Below the pieces are notes generated by a model. It made no database searches. It worked only from the letters and a program-made list of their open reading frames with translations, and was not told the DNA's origin. Below are positions 1 to 8,345 of a DNA stretch of 49,490 nt, piece by piece. This DNA comes from Trueperaceae bacterium. GTDB lineage: Bacteria; Deinococcota; Deinococci; Deinococcales; Trueperaceae. Where the stretch lies: contig PAMQ01000007.1 in assembly GCA_002707365.1 (NCBI GenBank), positions 304,833 to 354,322 on the forward strand. Direction: 5' to 3'. The translations under genes and the position numbers were made by a program. Each line of letters opens with the position of its first letter. The stretch's first letter is position 1.

Positions 1-80
1 CCATTGGACTTACTGAAGGACTCAAAGAAACTATAAACTGGTACCTTCAAACCCAAACCCGAACCGACGACCCAGTATAA
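1..80 (+). CDS. NAD-dependent nucleotide-sugar epimerase/dehydratase, C-terminal end only
   Basis: This is the last 26 codons (frame from base 3, TAA at 78-80) of a gene that begins outside the window. The tail reads IGLTEGLKETINWY and then a polar end. That pattern, a helix of the type GL.ET..WY, is the usual C-terminus of SDR-family NDP-sugar epimerases and dehydratases (dTDP-glucose dehydratase, UDP-glucuronate decarboxylase, UDP-glucose epimerase). Its position before a polysaccharide locus agrees. The exact substrate cannot be read from so short a piece. It is followed by a hairpin terminator. Confidence 0.6.
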   Translation, partial: IGLTEGLKETINWYLQTQTRTDDPV

Positions 81-144
81 AAAGACGATTCTGGACCAAT
101 AATGACGCGAAGAGTTGCTTTATGTCCCAAGTAAAGTCAAAAGG

Positions 145-169
145 AAAATCCCGTCACAGACGGGTTTTT
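145..169 (+). terminator. Rho-independent terminator after the epimerase
   Basis: CCCGT (150-154) pairs with ACGGG (160-164) around a 5-nt loop. The stem can extend through AAAA/TTTT and is followed by a run of five T. It separates the epimerase from cysQ, so cysQ needs its own promoter. Confidence 0.7.
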
Positions 170-193
170 ACACTTTCTCTCACTAATCTAGGA

Positions 194-199
194 TATTAT
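194..199 (+). promoter_or_regulatory. -10 box of cysQ, near-leaderless
   Basis: TATTAT lies 10 nt before the cysQ ATG, just after the upstream terminator. A start site about 7 nt downstream would leave a leader of only about 3 nt. No Shine-Dalgarno is visible before the ATG, and no convincing -35 box is seen. Confidence 0.45.
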
Positions 200-209
200 T
201 GCTCCTGCA

Positions 210-1067
210 ATGGAAAATGAACAACCTTTTACGGGCGATAGTGCGCAAAAATTACAGGCTTTCCCCGACCCATATTCTCTGCTAACAGAGGTATCGGAAA
301 TAGCCCGTAGGGCTGGAAAAAAGATCCTTGAAATATATCAGACTAACTTCGATGTGATGACGAAGACTGATAAATCCCCTCTAACCAAAGCTGATCTAGC
401 TTCACAGCGTCTAATCACCAAGGAACTAAGTAAAGTTACTCCTGGCGTCCCTATCCTAGGTGAGGAATCAGCTGAGGTCCCCTATGCCGTTCGACGCAAT
501 TGGCAACACTTTTGGCTTGTTGACCCGCTCGATGGCACAAAAGAGTTCGTGAAGCGAAACGGGGAATTCACAGTAAACATAGCGCTGATAGAATGGGGAA
601 AGCCAGTCCTTGGTGTCGTCCACGCTCCGGATTTAGATCTGACTTTCGAGGCAGCATTAGGTAAAGGCGCTAGTTGTCGTAAAGGAACATCCCCTTCTAA
701 GAAAATCTCTACAATCGACCCCGAACCGGAGAGTGTTACTGTGATGATCAGTCGTTCTCACACCGACGAGGCTACTCACCGCTTTCTCGAATCTCTAAAA
801 AAGAACCGTGAAGTGGTCCTGGTAGCCAAAGGTAGCGCCCTGAAGATCTGCGAAGTCGCAAGCGGCGGCGCCCATCTATATCCCCGGACCGGTCCGACAA
901 TGGAGTGGGATACAGCAGCAGCACAGGCCATTGTTGAGGAAGCGGGTGGCTTAATAGTTAGCTTAGAGAACGGGGACCCCTTGCTCTATAATAAAGAGGA
1001 CTTGTTTAACCCCGAATTCCTCGTAGCCTGTGGCCTTAATGCACCCGGCCTGCCCGTAAATGACTAA
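210..1067 (+). CDS. cysQ: 3'(2'),5'-bisphosphate nucleotidase (PAP phosphatase) CysQ
   Basis: The protein has 285 residues and belongs to the inositol-monophosphatase superfamily. The family hydrolyses 3'-phosphoadenosine 5'-phosphate (PAP) to AMP and phosphate with Mg2+. Metal-binding motifs are visible: GEES at residues 84-87, DPLDGTKEF at 105-113 and WDTAAAQAI near 235. The form DPLDGTKEF is typical of CysQ rather than of inositol monophosphatase. The first 20 residues look like a poorly conserved extension. PAP is the by-product of sulfotransferases, and sat, cysC and a sulfotransferase gene all lie within 6 kb. The likely role is therefore recycling PAP made during glycan sulfation. It is cytosolic. 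An inositol-phosphatase side activity cannot be excluded. Confidence 0.9.
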   Translation: MENEQPFTGDSAQKLQAFPDPYSLLTEVSEIARRAGKKILEIYQTNFDVMTKTDKSPLTKADLASQRLITKELSKVTPGVPILGEESAEVPYAVRRNWQHFWLVDPLDGTKEFVKRNGEFTVNIALIEWGKPVLGVVHAPDLDLTFEAALGKGASCRKGTSPSKKISTIDPEPESVTVMISRSHTDEATHRFLESLKKNREVVLVAKGSALKICEVASGGAHLYPRTGPTMEWDTAAAQAIVEEAGGLIVSLENGDPLLYNKEDLFNPEFLVACGLNAPGLPVND

Positions 1068-1376
1068 ACTTGCTTGTAAACGCAATAGTTATTTTGAAAA
1101 ACTTCAACTAGTGGTCATTATGGACACCGACATCAAGTCTGTTAACAAAAAAGATTATAGATAGTATTAGTCAACAATAGCCTGTGTTAACGACACACAC
1201 TTCCGTCATTGTGATTACCTAATAACTCAACTAAAAGCGCTATAACCTAAATGTAGGGTGTAGTGTAGATGTTTCAAGATAACCCCTTTCCTCTCACACA
1301 CTACTTGACTCTTCTTGTAAACTACTATAATATTTCATCTGGTGTTGAATAGAACTTTCTAATCCTTGGAGTATAA
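1068..1376. other. Intergenic region between cysQ and sat
   Basis: This AT-rich stretch holds no credible ORF. Its only clear content is the sat promoter at 1305-1331 and the ribosome-binding site GGAG at 1368-1371. No strong terminator for cysQ was seen. Confidence 0.6.
1305..1331 (+). promoter_or_regulatory. sigma70-type promoter of sat-cysC
   Basis: TTGACT (1305-1310) and a perfect TATAAT (1326-1331) are separated by 15 nt, slightly short of the usual 17. A start near 1338 would give a leader of about 40 nt. The sat ATG at 1377 has GGAG at 1368-1371, so this transcript has a normal leader. Confidence 0.7.
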
Positions 1377-2540
1377 ATGAGTGATGCAATTATTCCACCG
1401 CACGGTGGGGCCCTCATACAACGAACGCTAACCGGTAACGATCGTAAGAAGGCAATTGAGATTGGCTCGAAAGCAATTTCAGTAGTGCTATCAGAACGCG
1501 GCCTGCATGATCTCGAGTGTCTAGCTACTGGAGTGTATAGCCCCCTTGACGGTTTTGTAACCGAGGAGGCATATTACACTATCCTCGATAAGCTCAGACT
1601 ACCGACCGGTGTAGTTTGGAGCATTCCTATCACTCTACAAATCTCTGAGCAAGAAGCGATAGGCATAGAACCCGAAGCAGAAGTTGCCCTTCGACACCCA
1701 AACGGTACTGTACTTGCACTCATCAGAGTCACGGATGTCTATCGCCCTAACCAGTCTGTCGAAGCCAAAAAAGTCTATGGCACAACCGACGGAAACCACC
1801 CTGGGGTTGCTGCGATGATTTCTGCTGGAACTGTCTACCTAGGTGGACCAGTTCATCTTATTAACAGCTTCTCGAGCAGTCCGTTCCCCAACCAAAGCTT
1901 TACACCCGAGAAAACTCGTACTGAATTTGCTAACAGGGGGTGGAGCACTGTAGTTGCCTTCCAAACACGTAATCCTATTCATCGAGCTCACGAATACTTA
2001 ACCAAAGTTGCACTCGAAAATGTCGACGGGCTTTTTATTAATCCTCTTGTAGGAAGCACGAAATCCGACGACATTCCAGCTGATGTTCGTATGCGCTGTT
2101 ATCAAACACTGCTGAAGAATTACTATCCTGAAAACCGCGTATTTTTAGGGACTTACCCTGCTGCTATGCGTTACGCAGGTCCACGGGAAGCTATTTTGCA
2201 TGCAATATCACGCCAGAATTACGGCTGTACCCATTTTATTGTTGGTAGAGACCATGCTGGAGTAGGTGATTACTACGGGACATATGAGGCTCAACAAATT
2301 TTTGAGCGATTTAGTCGAAAGGAATTGCATATCGAACCACTAAAGTTCGAGCATGCCTTCTTTTGTAAAGTTTGTGGTCAAATGGCTTCCCAAAAAAGCT
2401 GCCCCCATGGTGGAGACAATCATGTTTTTCTTTCTGGTACAAAGGTCCGAGAACTTCTTGCGACTGGTAAGAAACCACCAAGTCAATTTACACGGCCTGA
2501 AATTGCTGAGATCCTAATCGAAACCCAGAGGGCTTCTTAA
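1377..2540 (+). CDS. sat: Sulfate adenylyltransferase (ATP sulfurylase)
   Basis: The protein has 387 residues and is a single-chain ATP sulfurylase that makes adenosine 5'-phosphosulfate (APS) from ATP and sulfate. The nucleotide-binding motif [13 protein letters not shown] is at 196-208 and [12 protein letters not shown] at about 290-301. A zinc site C330-x2-C333-x8-C342 with nearby H344 resembles the zinc-binding module of the Thermus enzyme. There is no fused APS-kinase domain. The stop codon overlaps the cysC start (TAATG), so the two are translationally coupled. Dissimilatory use is unlikely because no aprAB or dsr genes are present. Next to cysC, the product is most likely passed on to PAPS. 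Confidence 0.96.
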   Translation: MSDAIIPPHGGALIQRTLTGNDRKKAIEIGSKAISVVLSERGLHDLECLATGVYSPLDGFVTEEAYYTILDKLRLPTGVVWSIPITLQISEQEAIGIEPEAEVALRHPNGTVLALIRVTDVYRPNQSVEAKKVYGTTDGNHPGVAAMISAGTVYLGGPVHLINSFSSSPFPNQSFTPEKTRTEFANRGWSTVVAFQTRNPIHRAHEYLTKVALENVDGLFINPLVGSTKSDDIPADVRMRCYQTLLKNYYPENRVFLGTYPAAMRYAGPREAILHAISRQNYGCTHFIVGRDHAGVGDYYGTYEAQQIFERFSRKELHIEPLKFEHAFFCKVCGQMASQKSCPHGGDNHVFLSGTKVRELLATGKKPPSQFTRPEIAEILIETQRAS

Positions 2541-3154
2541 TGTCTATACCAACAGACAACATTGTTTGGCATAGCCACCGTATAACCCAAAATGACCGAG
2601 CCGGCACTAAACACCAGCGCCCTGCGATCTTATGGCTAACAGGAATGTCCGGTGCTGGAAAGTCCACACTCGCTAATGCTCTCGAGAGCCACTTGCACAA
2701 ATTAGGACACCACACCTATATTCTTGATGGTGATAATGTTCGACACGGCCTCAACAAAGATTTGGGATTCTCCGACGAGGACAGAGTAGAGAACATTCGC
2801 CGTATTGGTGAAGTATCGAAATTGTTCTTGGACTCTGGACTCATTGTAATGACTGCTTTTATTAGTCCATTTCGAGCTGATCGCGATCTTGTTAGAGGAC
2901 TTGTTGGTGACGGCGAATTTATCGAAGTATTCGTTCATGCACCCCTTAACATCCTTGAAAAAAGAGATCCTAAGGGTCTCTATAAGAAAGCAAGATCCGG
3001 AGAGATTTCTAACTTTACCGGTATAGACTCACCTTACGAAAACCCTGAAAACCCCGAAGTGTTCATCGATACTTCTAAACTCTCTATCGAAGACAGCGTG
3101 AAAACCCTTATGGATTATCTAGAATCCGTAGGTGCCTTCACTAAAGCCAAATAA
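2540..3154 (+). CDS. cysC: Adenylylsulfate (APS) kinase
   Basis: The protein has 204 residues and phosphorylates APS to PAPS with ATP. The P-loop GMSGAGKST lies at 35-43, and the APS-binding stretch [10 protein letters not shown] at about 62-71. The family segments [10 protein letters not shown] and [14 protein letters not shown] are present, with Asp-Pro-Lys as in functional kinases. The gene overlaps sat by one base. No cysH (PAPS reductase) follows. The next genes converge on it and include a sulfotransferase, so PAPS is more likely used for sulfation than for assimilation. The first 25 residues are a variable extension usual for bacterial CysC. Confidence 0.96.
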   Translation: MSIPTDNIVWHSHRITQNDRAGTKHQRPAILWLTGMSGAGKSTLANALESHLHKLGHHTYILDGDNVRHGLNKDLGFSDEDRVENIRRIGEVSKLFLDSGLIVMTAFISPFRADRDLVRGLVGDGEFIEVFVHAPLNILEKRDPKGLYKKARSGEISNFTGIDSPYENPENPEVFIDTSKLSIEDSVKTLMDYLESVGAFTKAK

Positions 3155-3309
3155 TGACAGCAATGTTTGACATCACAACATTTAGCGGATAGATGATACG
3201 GCAAGCCAATTTATAGTTACGAAAACACGAAACTCATAAATAAACAAGGTGCGATAAATTCAATAAACTGCTTTTCCACGAACCTCTTTTGTCTTTCACA
3301 AATTCCTAG

Positions 3310-4893
3310 CTAAGACTCACCATTACGGATAGCTGAATACGATTCCGAACGAATAAGATTAAGCCCAAGTGTCATTGGTGCCAAAACTCCAACGAAGAAA
3401 AAGGTAAAATCTGGAAGGTTAAGTATAATTGGTAACAAACCGTACGTGAGACCCCAAATCCCACCCCAACGGAATCCAATTAGCAAAATTCCTACAGTGA
3501 CCCACAATGCCGCTATCGCACCGAAAATACCGTGCTGAAAAGCCATTTGTAACACAAAATTATGAGCATGCTTTGGAAAGAATGGACGGTGTTTTCCAAT
3601 GAAGTTGTCTTCAAGCATGGAATCAAACGATTGCGAAGTCCCGGTAATAGGATTCTTGAAAGCTGAAGCCAAAGCATAACGCCAAATTTCTGGTCTTGAC
3701 ATTTGACTTGAGGAATCTTCTTTAGATGCTGGTACAAGACTAAGTCGCTCAGAAATTATGGGTACAAGGCTAAGTCGCTCAGAACCACTTGTAGCAACAA
3801 AGTACAATCCAGCGTTAACAAAAATCACTGCACCAATTGCAAGAAACATCCAACGGCGGGACAAACGCAACAACGCCCACATGACTAAAACAAAATTGAT
3901 CATGATCCAAGAAATGCGACTACCTGTCAAACCAATACCAACCATAGTAACCAAAGCCCCAACAACTGAAAATGGTGCGGGTAACAAGAGTGTAGTGGCG
4001 CCGAGCAAGCCAATAGTATGACCGTCAAGATTGGGATGGTTAGTAATAACATGTTGACGTTTTTTGCTCCAGGGTAAAAACCCCTGATTTGCGACTAAAT
4101 CACTTTTCCCCAGCCTGAATACCAATTGCTCTTTAGGTGCCACCGGCTGCCGGGAGTTTACAGAGGAGCCTTCCAATTTCTGCACACTAATCCCAACCGA
4201 TTTAAAATCTTTTACTAACTGCCACCCGCCCATAACTTCCTCTTCAACCGTTAAATAATTAATCCAGATTTCTGAACCAATAAATCCCGATAAACCGATA
4301 CGCAGTTCCCTAGAATTAACACCTTCAGGAACCCGCCATACAAGTTCAAGCTCACTCCATTCATTTGTTGCTTGAACCGGCAGTGAACTATAAGCACCAA
4401 AAGGATTGGCAGCTAACAGGCTTAAAAACCCACCCCTTGTCGAGCCAGTCTTGAGTGAAATTGTGACTCGGAAGTTCCGACCCTTAATAGGGTTACCATC
4501 TCGAAAGGTCTGATAGATAAACTCGCGGTTTCCACTAGGGAAAGAATCGGCCTCGACAACGATCCAACTCTGCTCATAATCACTTGGTTCAATAACACTG
4601 TTAGAAGCGCCCCAAAAACTTTGCCATTGTCGGGCTTGTGACCACGAGTGAATGGCCAGAGTCGTAACTAAAACAGCTAGTATTGCAAATGCAAGATAGG
4701 ACCAGATTTTACGAAAGTAGGAAAAAGCTAGTCCTAGAAATATCGCGAAAAGAGCCTGAAAAAACCACATTACGGCCTGAGATATATCTCCGGACATGAG
4801 AGAGGCGACTACAACCCAGAAAGCAAATCCTCCCCATAACATCGTCCACGGCATGATCGAACGGAACAATTCAGCTAAGTGCTTATAAGTCAA
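3310..4893 (-). CDS. O-antigen ligase/Wzy-type membrane protein with inserted jelly-roll-like ectodomain
   Basis: The protein has 527 residues. About three to four hydrophobic segments fill residues 10-85. A soluble extracytoplasmic part follows (about 100-285), then about five more membrane segments. The segment KHAHNFVLQMAFQHGIFGA is the histidine-bearing loop typical of the Wzy_C/O-antigen ligase family, which joins or polymerises lipid-linked glycans on the outer face of the membrane. Residues about 105-225 are rich in beta strands, with phrases such as WSELELVWRVPEG that resemble CBM4/9-like jelly-roll domains. A similar insertion occurs in the fusion protein at 9965. The start is TTG at 4891-4893, 8 nt after the glycosyltransferase stop. 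Residues near 375-395 carry a tandem 10-residue duplication (SERLSLVP twice). Ligase versus polymerase cannot be decided. Confidence 0.75.
   Translation of the reverse strand: MTYKHLAELFRSIMPWTMLWGGFAFWVVVASLMSGDISQAVMWFFQALFAIFLGLAFSYFRKIWSYLAFAILAVLVTTLAIHSWSQARQWQSFWGASNSVIEPSDYEQSWIVVEADSFPSGNREFIYQTFRDGNPIKGRNFRVTISLKTGSTRGGFLSLLAANPFGAYSSLPVQATNEWSELELVWRVPEGVNSRELRIGLSGFIGSEIWINYLTVEEEVMGGWQLVKDFKSVGISVQKLEGSSVNSRQPVAPKEQLVFRLGKSDLVANQGFLPWSKKRQHVITNHPNLDGHTIGLLGATTLLLPAPFSVVGALVTMVGIGLTGSRISWIMINFVLVMWALLRLSRRWMFLAIGAVIFVNAGLYFVATSGSERLSLVPIISERLSLVPASKEDSSSQMSRPEIWRYALASAFKNPITGTSQSFDSMLEDNFIGKHRPFFPKHAHNFVLQMAFQHGIFGAIAALWVTVGILLIGFRWGGIWGLTYGLLPIILNLPDFTFFFVGVLAPMTLGLNLIRSESYSAIRNGES
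3731..3784 (-). repeat. 30-bp tandem duplication inside the Wzy-type gene
   Basis: A 24-base unit beginning ggtacaagrctaagtcgctc occurs at 3731-3754 and again at 3761-3784 with one mismatch, a period of 30 bp. It stays in frame and duplicates ten residues of the membrane protein (SERLSLVPII, SERLSLVPAS). It looks like recent slippage. Confidence 0.85.
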
Positions 4894-4901
4894 AGTATCA
4901 T

Positions 4902-6044
4902 CTACCGATTATCATCAAAAGATGCTTTGAATTCGTGATAACGCTTGGACACAAAATCAGAAATCTCTTTACGGAAACGTTCTTCGCCAAAGCGGAGAGC
5001 GTTTTGTCTTATGACGTTTGGCAAAAACGCATCACGGTGATCTTCAAAAATCGAGATCGCATCGATCAAACTATCAATCGATTGTTCAGTAAATAAAATG
5101 CCTGTCGGATCCTTTTGTCCAAGATTAACTACTGAATCCAAGATGCCTCCCCTACCGTAAGCAATGACCGGTGTCCCACACGCCTGAGCCTCTACTGGCA
5201 AAATGCCAAAGTCCTCCTCGGCAGCAAAGATGAAAGCAGAAGCTAACCGCATATGATGCTGTAAGGTTTCCGGCGGCTGGTAACCCAAAATAGAAACATT
5301 TGGTCCAGCCAGTGACTCAATTCTCTTCCGCTCAGGACCATCGCCTATAACAATAAGTCTCCGTTCCGGCATCTTCGAAAAAGCTTCAACAATGAGATCT
5401 ACCCTTTTGTAAGGAACAAGTCGAGATGCAGCCAAAAAATAGGGCTTCTTGTCAGGTTGTAGTTGGAAAGCATCAGTATTAACCGGGGGATGAATAACCC
5501 GTGCTTCCCTCCGGTAAACTTTTCGGATCCGCCGAGCAACAAACCTTGAATTTGCCAAAAAGTGATCTACCCCAGGGGCTGTACGGACATCCCATATACG
5601 GAGCCAGTGTAAAAGTAACCGCAATACCCAACTTCTAGGCCCCCGGCTTAGACTATGTTCACGTAAGTATTGCACCTGCTGGTCCCAAGCATAACGAAGA
5701 GGAGAATGTACATAACTAACATGTAGTTGGTCAGGTCCAGTAATTACACCTTTTGCCACAGCGTGCGAACTCGATAAAACAAGATCATAACCTGATAGAT
5801 CTAACTGTTCCACCGCTAGCGGCATAAGATTGAGATACCATCGGAATCCTCGTTTAGCAAAAGGAAGTCGTTGAATAAATGAGGTGTGAACGAACCTACT
5901 TCGAAGGAACTCTCGTTCGTGACCAGGCAAAAAATCTACGATGCTATATAAGTCGGCGTCAGGAAAAACAAGTAACAACTGTTCAAGAACTCGTTCAGAA
6001 CCAGCATAAGTTACCAGCCAATCGTGCACTATAGCGACCTTCAC
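4902..6044 (-). CDS. Glycosyltransferase family 4
   Basis: The protein has 380 residues and shows the GT-B layout of retaining GT4 enzymes. The N-terminal Rossmann half starts MKVAIVHDWL with the acceptor-side loop YAGSERVLEQL. The C-terminal donor-binding half has RLVPYKRVDLIVEAF, VIGDGPERKRIE and the EX7E signature in EEDFGILPVEAQACGTPVI. It would transfer a nucleotide-activated sugar to a lipid-linked intermediate on the cytoplasmic face; donor and acceptor are unknown. Mannose is possible because manC is in the same locus. The start is GTG, overlapping the sulfotransferase stop by 4 bases (GTGA), so the two are translationally coupled. Confidence 0.92.
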   Translation of the reverse strand: MKVAIVHDWLVTYAGSERVLEQLLLVFPDADLYSIVDFLPGHEREFLRSRFVHTSFIQRLPFAKRGFRWYLNLMPLAVEQLDLSGYDLVLSSSHAVAKGVITGPDQLHVSYVHSPLRYAWDQQVQYLREHSLSRGPRSWVLRLLLHWLRIWDVRTAPGVDHFLANSRFVARRIRKVYRREARVIHPPVNTDAFQLQPDKKPYFLAASRLVPYKRVDLIVEAFSKMPERRLIVIGDGPERKRIESLAGPNVSILGYQPPETLQHHMRLASAFIFAAEEDFGILPVEAQACGTPVIAYGRGGILDSVVNLGQKDPTGILFTEQSIDSLIDAISIFEDHRDAFLPNVIRQNALRFGEERFRKEISDFVSKRYHEFKASFDDNR

Positions 6045-6904
6045 GATTTTCGCCCTTCAGAATAACCCCAGATACCTGGTAAATCGATGCCGATCAACTC
6101 TGCCGTTGCAGTAACGTCTGGCCGAAAGATCTCCGTGAGCCTTGCTCGCATAACTTCTGACAGGAGTGGCCTCTCATCAGGCCGAAAGGACCTATATAAC
6201 AACCTTTGGATCCCACGTGATGCCTTGATTTGACCGACCTGCCGAGCAAACCCCCACTTCCTCGCCAAATTAGCCCCCGACTTAATCAAACGGGAAAGAT
6301 GTGACGAGCGTGAAGTTGAAGCAGGGAGCGTTTTACTATGTAGGTATTTTGGAATGATTAACGGCTGAACTCCTAGAAAAGAAAAAACATCTTGGGAAAA
6401 CTGTACCGGGTTATCTTCCAACGAATCAAAAAGACAGATGTGGATTTTGCTTTTACTGAATATTTCCAAATAGGAACGTAAGTGGGACCAATACATTCCA
6501 TGAGCAAGGAAACTCGAGTGTTCTTCCAATGCACTCTCGAAACAAGGACTACAAAGTCCGTGTTTACGAAGATAAAGAAATGCAGAAAAAGCCCGTGCAA
6601 CGGGCTCCCTCAAACAAACCATCAAACGAACGTCTGGAATTAAATTAACCATCCTCTCAGCCGCTTTCAAAGAAAAAAGGTAATCGTGGGAAATCTCACC
6701 AACAACCCTATAACCTTTGGCCCCTTCAAATTGCCGACTGTACCAGTCAACTCCCCTGTGAAAAAAGCGGTCAAAGAAATATAGATCCTTCGCTGGAGTT
6801 ATATAGGTTTCGGGATGCCATTTAAGAACCTGGAAAAGCCATGACGAACCGGCCTTGCTAGGACCTAGATAGATGAAATTGGGTAATGGCGACACTGTCT
6901 TCAC
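6041..6904 (-). CDS. PAPS-dependent sulfotransferase (carbohydrate type)
   Basis: The protein has 287 residues and belongs to the Sulfotransfer family. The 5'-phosphosulfate loop is GPSKAGSSWL (residues 14-23), the bacterial/heparan-type form of the P-loop. The 3'-phosphate-binding motif is CLREPVARAFSAFLYL (97-112), with conserved Arg99 and Ser107. It would move sulfate from PAPS to a hydroxyl, most likely on the polysaccharide made here, because it lies between glycosyltransferase and Wzy genes and overlaps the GT4 gene. PAPS would come from sat-cysC, 3 kb away. Start choice is unsure: GTG at 6902-6904 has no spacing for its AGGTGAG, and GTG three codons later fits a Shine-Dalgarno better. 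There is no signal peptide, so it is cytosolic. Confidence 0.88.
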   Translation of the reverse strand: MKTVSPLPNFIYLGPSKAGSSWLFQVLKWHPETYITPAKDLYFFDRFFHRGVDWYSRQFEGAKGYRVVGEISHDYLFSLKAAERMVNLIPDVRLMVCLREPVARAFSAFLYLRKHGLCSPCFESALEEHSSFLAHGMYWSHLRSYLEIFSKSKIHICLFDSLEDNPVQFSQDVFSFLGVQPLIIPKYLHSKTLPASTSRSSHLSRLIKSGANLARKWGFARQVGQIKASRGIQRLLYRSFRPDERPLLSEVMRARLTEIFRPDVTATAELIGIDLPGIWGYSEGRKS

Positions 6905-6965
6905 CTCACCTGTTTAACCTTATCTGCCCTGAAGCAGTGATACCAGTATTAAGCGCCACATCCTG

Positions 6966-8345
6966 TCACTCCTCAAATAGCATTCGAGCTTTGCGAACTA
7001 ATCCATAAGCAGATCCAACAAAAATCCCAACAGGAATAATCAAACTTGGGGCTCCAAGTCCGTGATCAAAAAGAGCCCCAACAAGAACAAAGACTATCAG
7101 TCCCTGACAAGCGAAAAGATAAGCATGTGTTAAGCCTGGCCCAACCAATCGCTTTCTTGCTATACCAAGGCTACGAAAAATCATTAACCAGACCAAAAGA
7201 AGTAACGTTAAACCCGTGACACCCAACTCGGCTAATAAATGAAGATATGAATTATGGGCAGAGAGATCACTAATTACTCTATCCCCTTTAGTAGCAAAGT
7301 AGACCAACCCACGATGGCCAATGAATCCCGTGTTCATATCATTAAAGCGACCAAATCCAATGCCGAATATTGGACTATCTATAAAGAGGCGACTGGCATA
7401 AGTCCAATAAAGCATGCGAACCATAAGATTGTGATTCTCCCCAACATAAAGACGTTCTCTACCAGGCATCCATTGTCTACGCTGAGCAGTAAGAATCGCC
7501 GATGAAATAACCTCCTCTGTAAATACATCTTTAGTACGTTGAAAAGTCTGAGGTGCAACAATCGGTAACGAAACCAAGGTGATTAAGATAATCAAGGCTC
7601 CCGTAATTAGACTACGAATTCGCCAATTTCTCACCAGATACCACAAGAGCGCAACCGCAAACGCCACAAGAGCTTGACGCGAAGCCGTGCCGAAAACAAC
7701 AAACACAAGTCCTCCAGCAAGAAACACCAGGGCCCATCTACGAGTCTCTAACCCAATGATCAAAAAAAGTGTAGCAAGCACACCGAAAAATAGCCCTGCC
7801 GTATTGTGCATAGCATGAAATCCAACAAAATCATCCGCGGTTCCACCTGAAAGAAATTTTGGGTGATAAAACCACCAAATTACGAACAAACCAATTGCAT
7901 ACCCCCCAATAACCATCGCGCTCTTTAAAGCACTGTGAACGTATCGCATGTTCACAGGCATCAAAGTAAAGAACAAAAGCGGTAGATAGGCAACGAAAAT
8001 CTTTCCATCACCATCGAAAAATCCGAGATTAAGAAGGTCTGCCGGGTGGATCCCACCAACTGTAACACCAATTAAAAGCCAGTAAAACAAATTTAAAAGG
8101 ACAATCAAAGAAACTCGATTAATGTGGCTTCTATAGAGACACAAGGCCAAAATAATGCCTAATACAGTAAGAACTAATCCTATCAGAACCGGTAACTTTA
8201 TTCGTAAAAAGAAAACTCCCCAGAGGAGAAGGAACGAAGTTAAGCTAATTAGGCTTATGCTGGCATTATTTGAGACCCAGGTAAATACGAATCGCATACA
8301 TCCCAGGGCAAGCGCCAACCAGCCAGGAAGGTTATTGGTGTTCAA
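6966..8345 (-). CDS. O-antigen ligase/Wzy-family membrane protein
   Basis: The protein has 459 residues and is hydrophobic throughout, with about eleven to twelve membrane segments. One larger extracytoplasmic loop (about 265-360) carries FGIGFGRFNDMN and ends in SAHNSYLHLLAELGVTGL. That His-containing Wzy_C motif is the signature of O-antigen ligases and related polymerases. Unlike its two paralogues in this locus, it has no jelly-roll insertion. The start is TTG at 8343-8345, overlapping the flippase stop (TTGA). It is probably the locus polymerase or ligase; which of the three does which job cannot be read. Confidence 0.82.
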   Translation of the reverse strand: MNTNNLPGWLALALGCMRFVFTWVSNNASISLISLTSFLLLWGVFFLRIKLPVLIGLVLTVLGIILALCLYRSHINRVSLIVLLNLFYWLLIGVTVGGIHPADLLNLGFFDGDGKIFVAYLPLLFFTLMPVNMRYVHSALKSAMVIGGYAIGLFVIWWFYHPKFLSGGTADDFVGFHAMHNTAGLFFGVLATLFLIIGLETRRWALVFLAGGLVFVVFGTASRQALVAFAVALLWYLVRNWRIRSLITGALIILITLVSLPIVAPQTFQRTKDVFTEEVISSAILTAQRRQWMPGRERLYVGENHNLMVRMLYWTYASRLFIDSPIFGIGFGRFNDMNTGFIGHRGLVYFATKGDRVISDLSAHNSYLHLLAELGVTGLTLLLLVWLMIFRSLGIARKRLVGPGLTHAYLFACQGLIVFVLVGALFDHGLGAPSLIIPVGIFVGSAYGLVRKARMLFEE

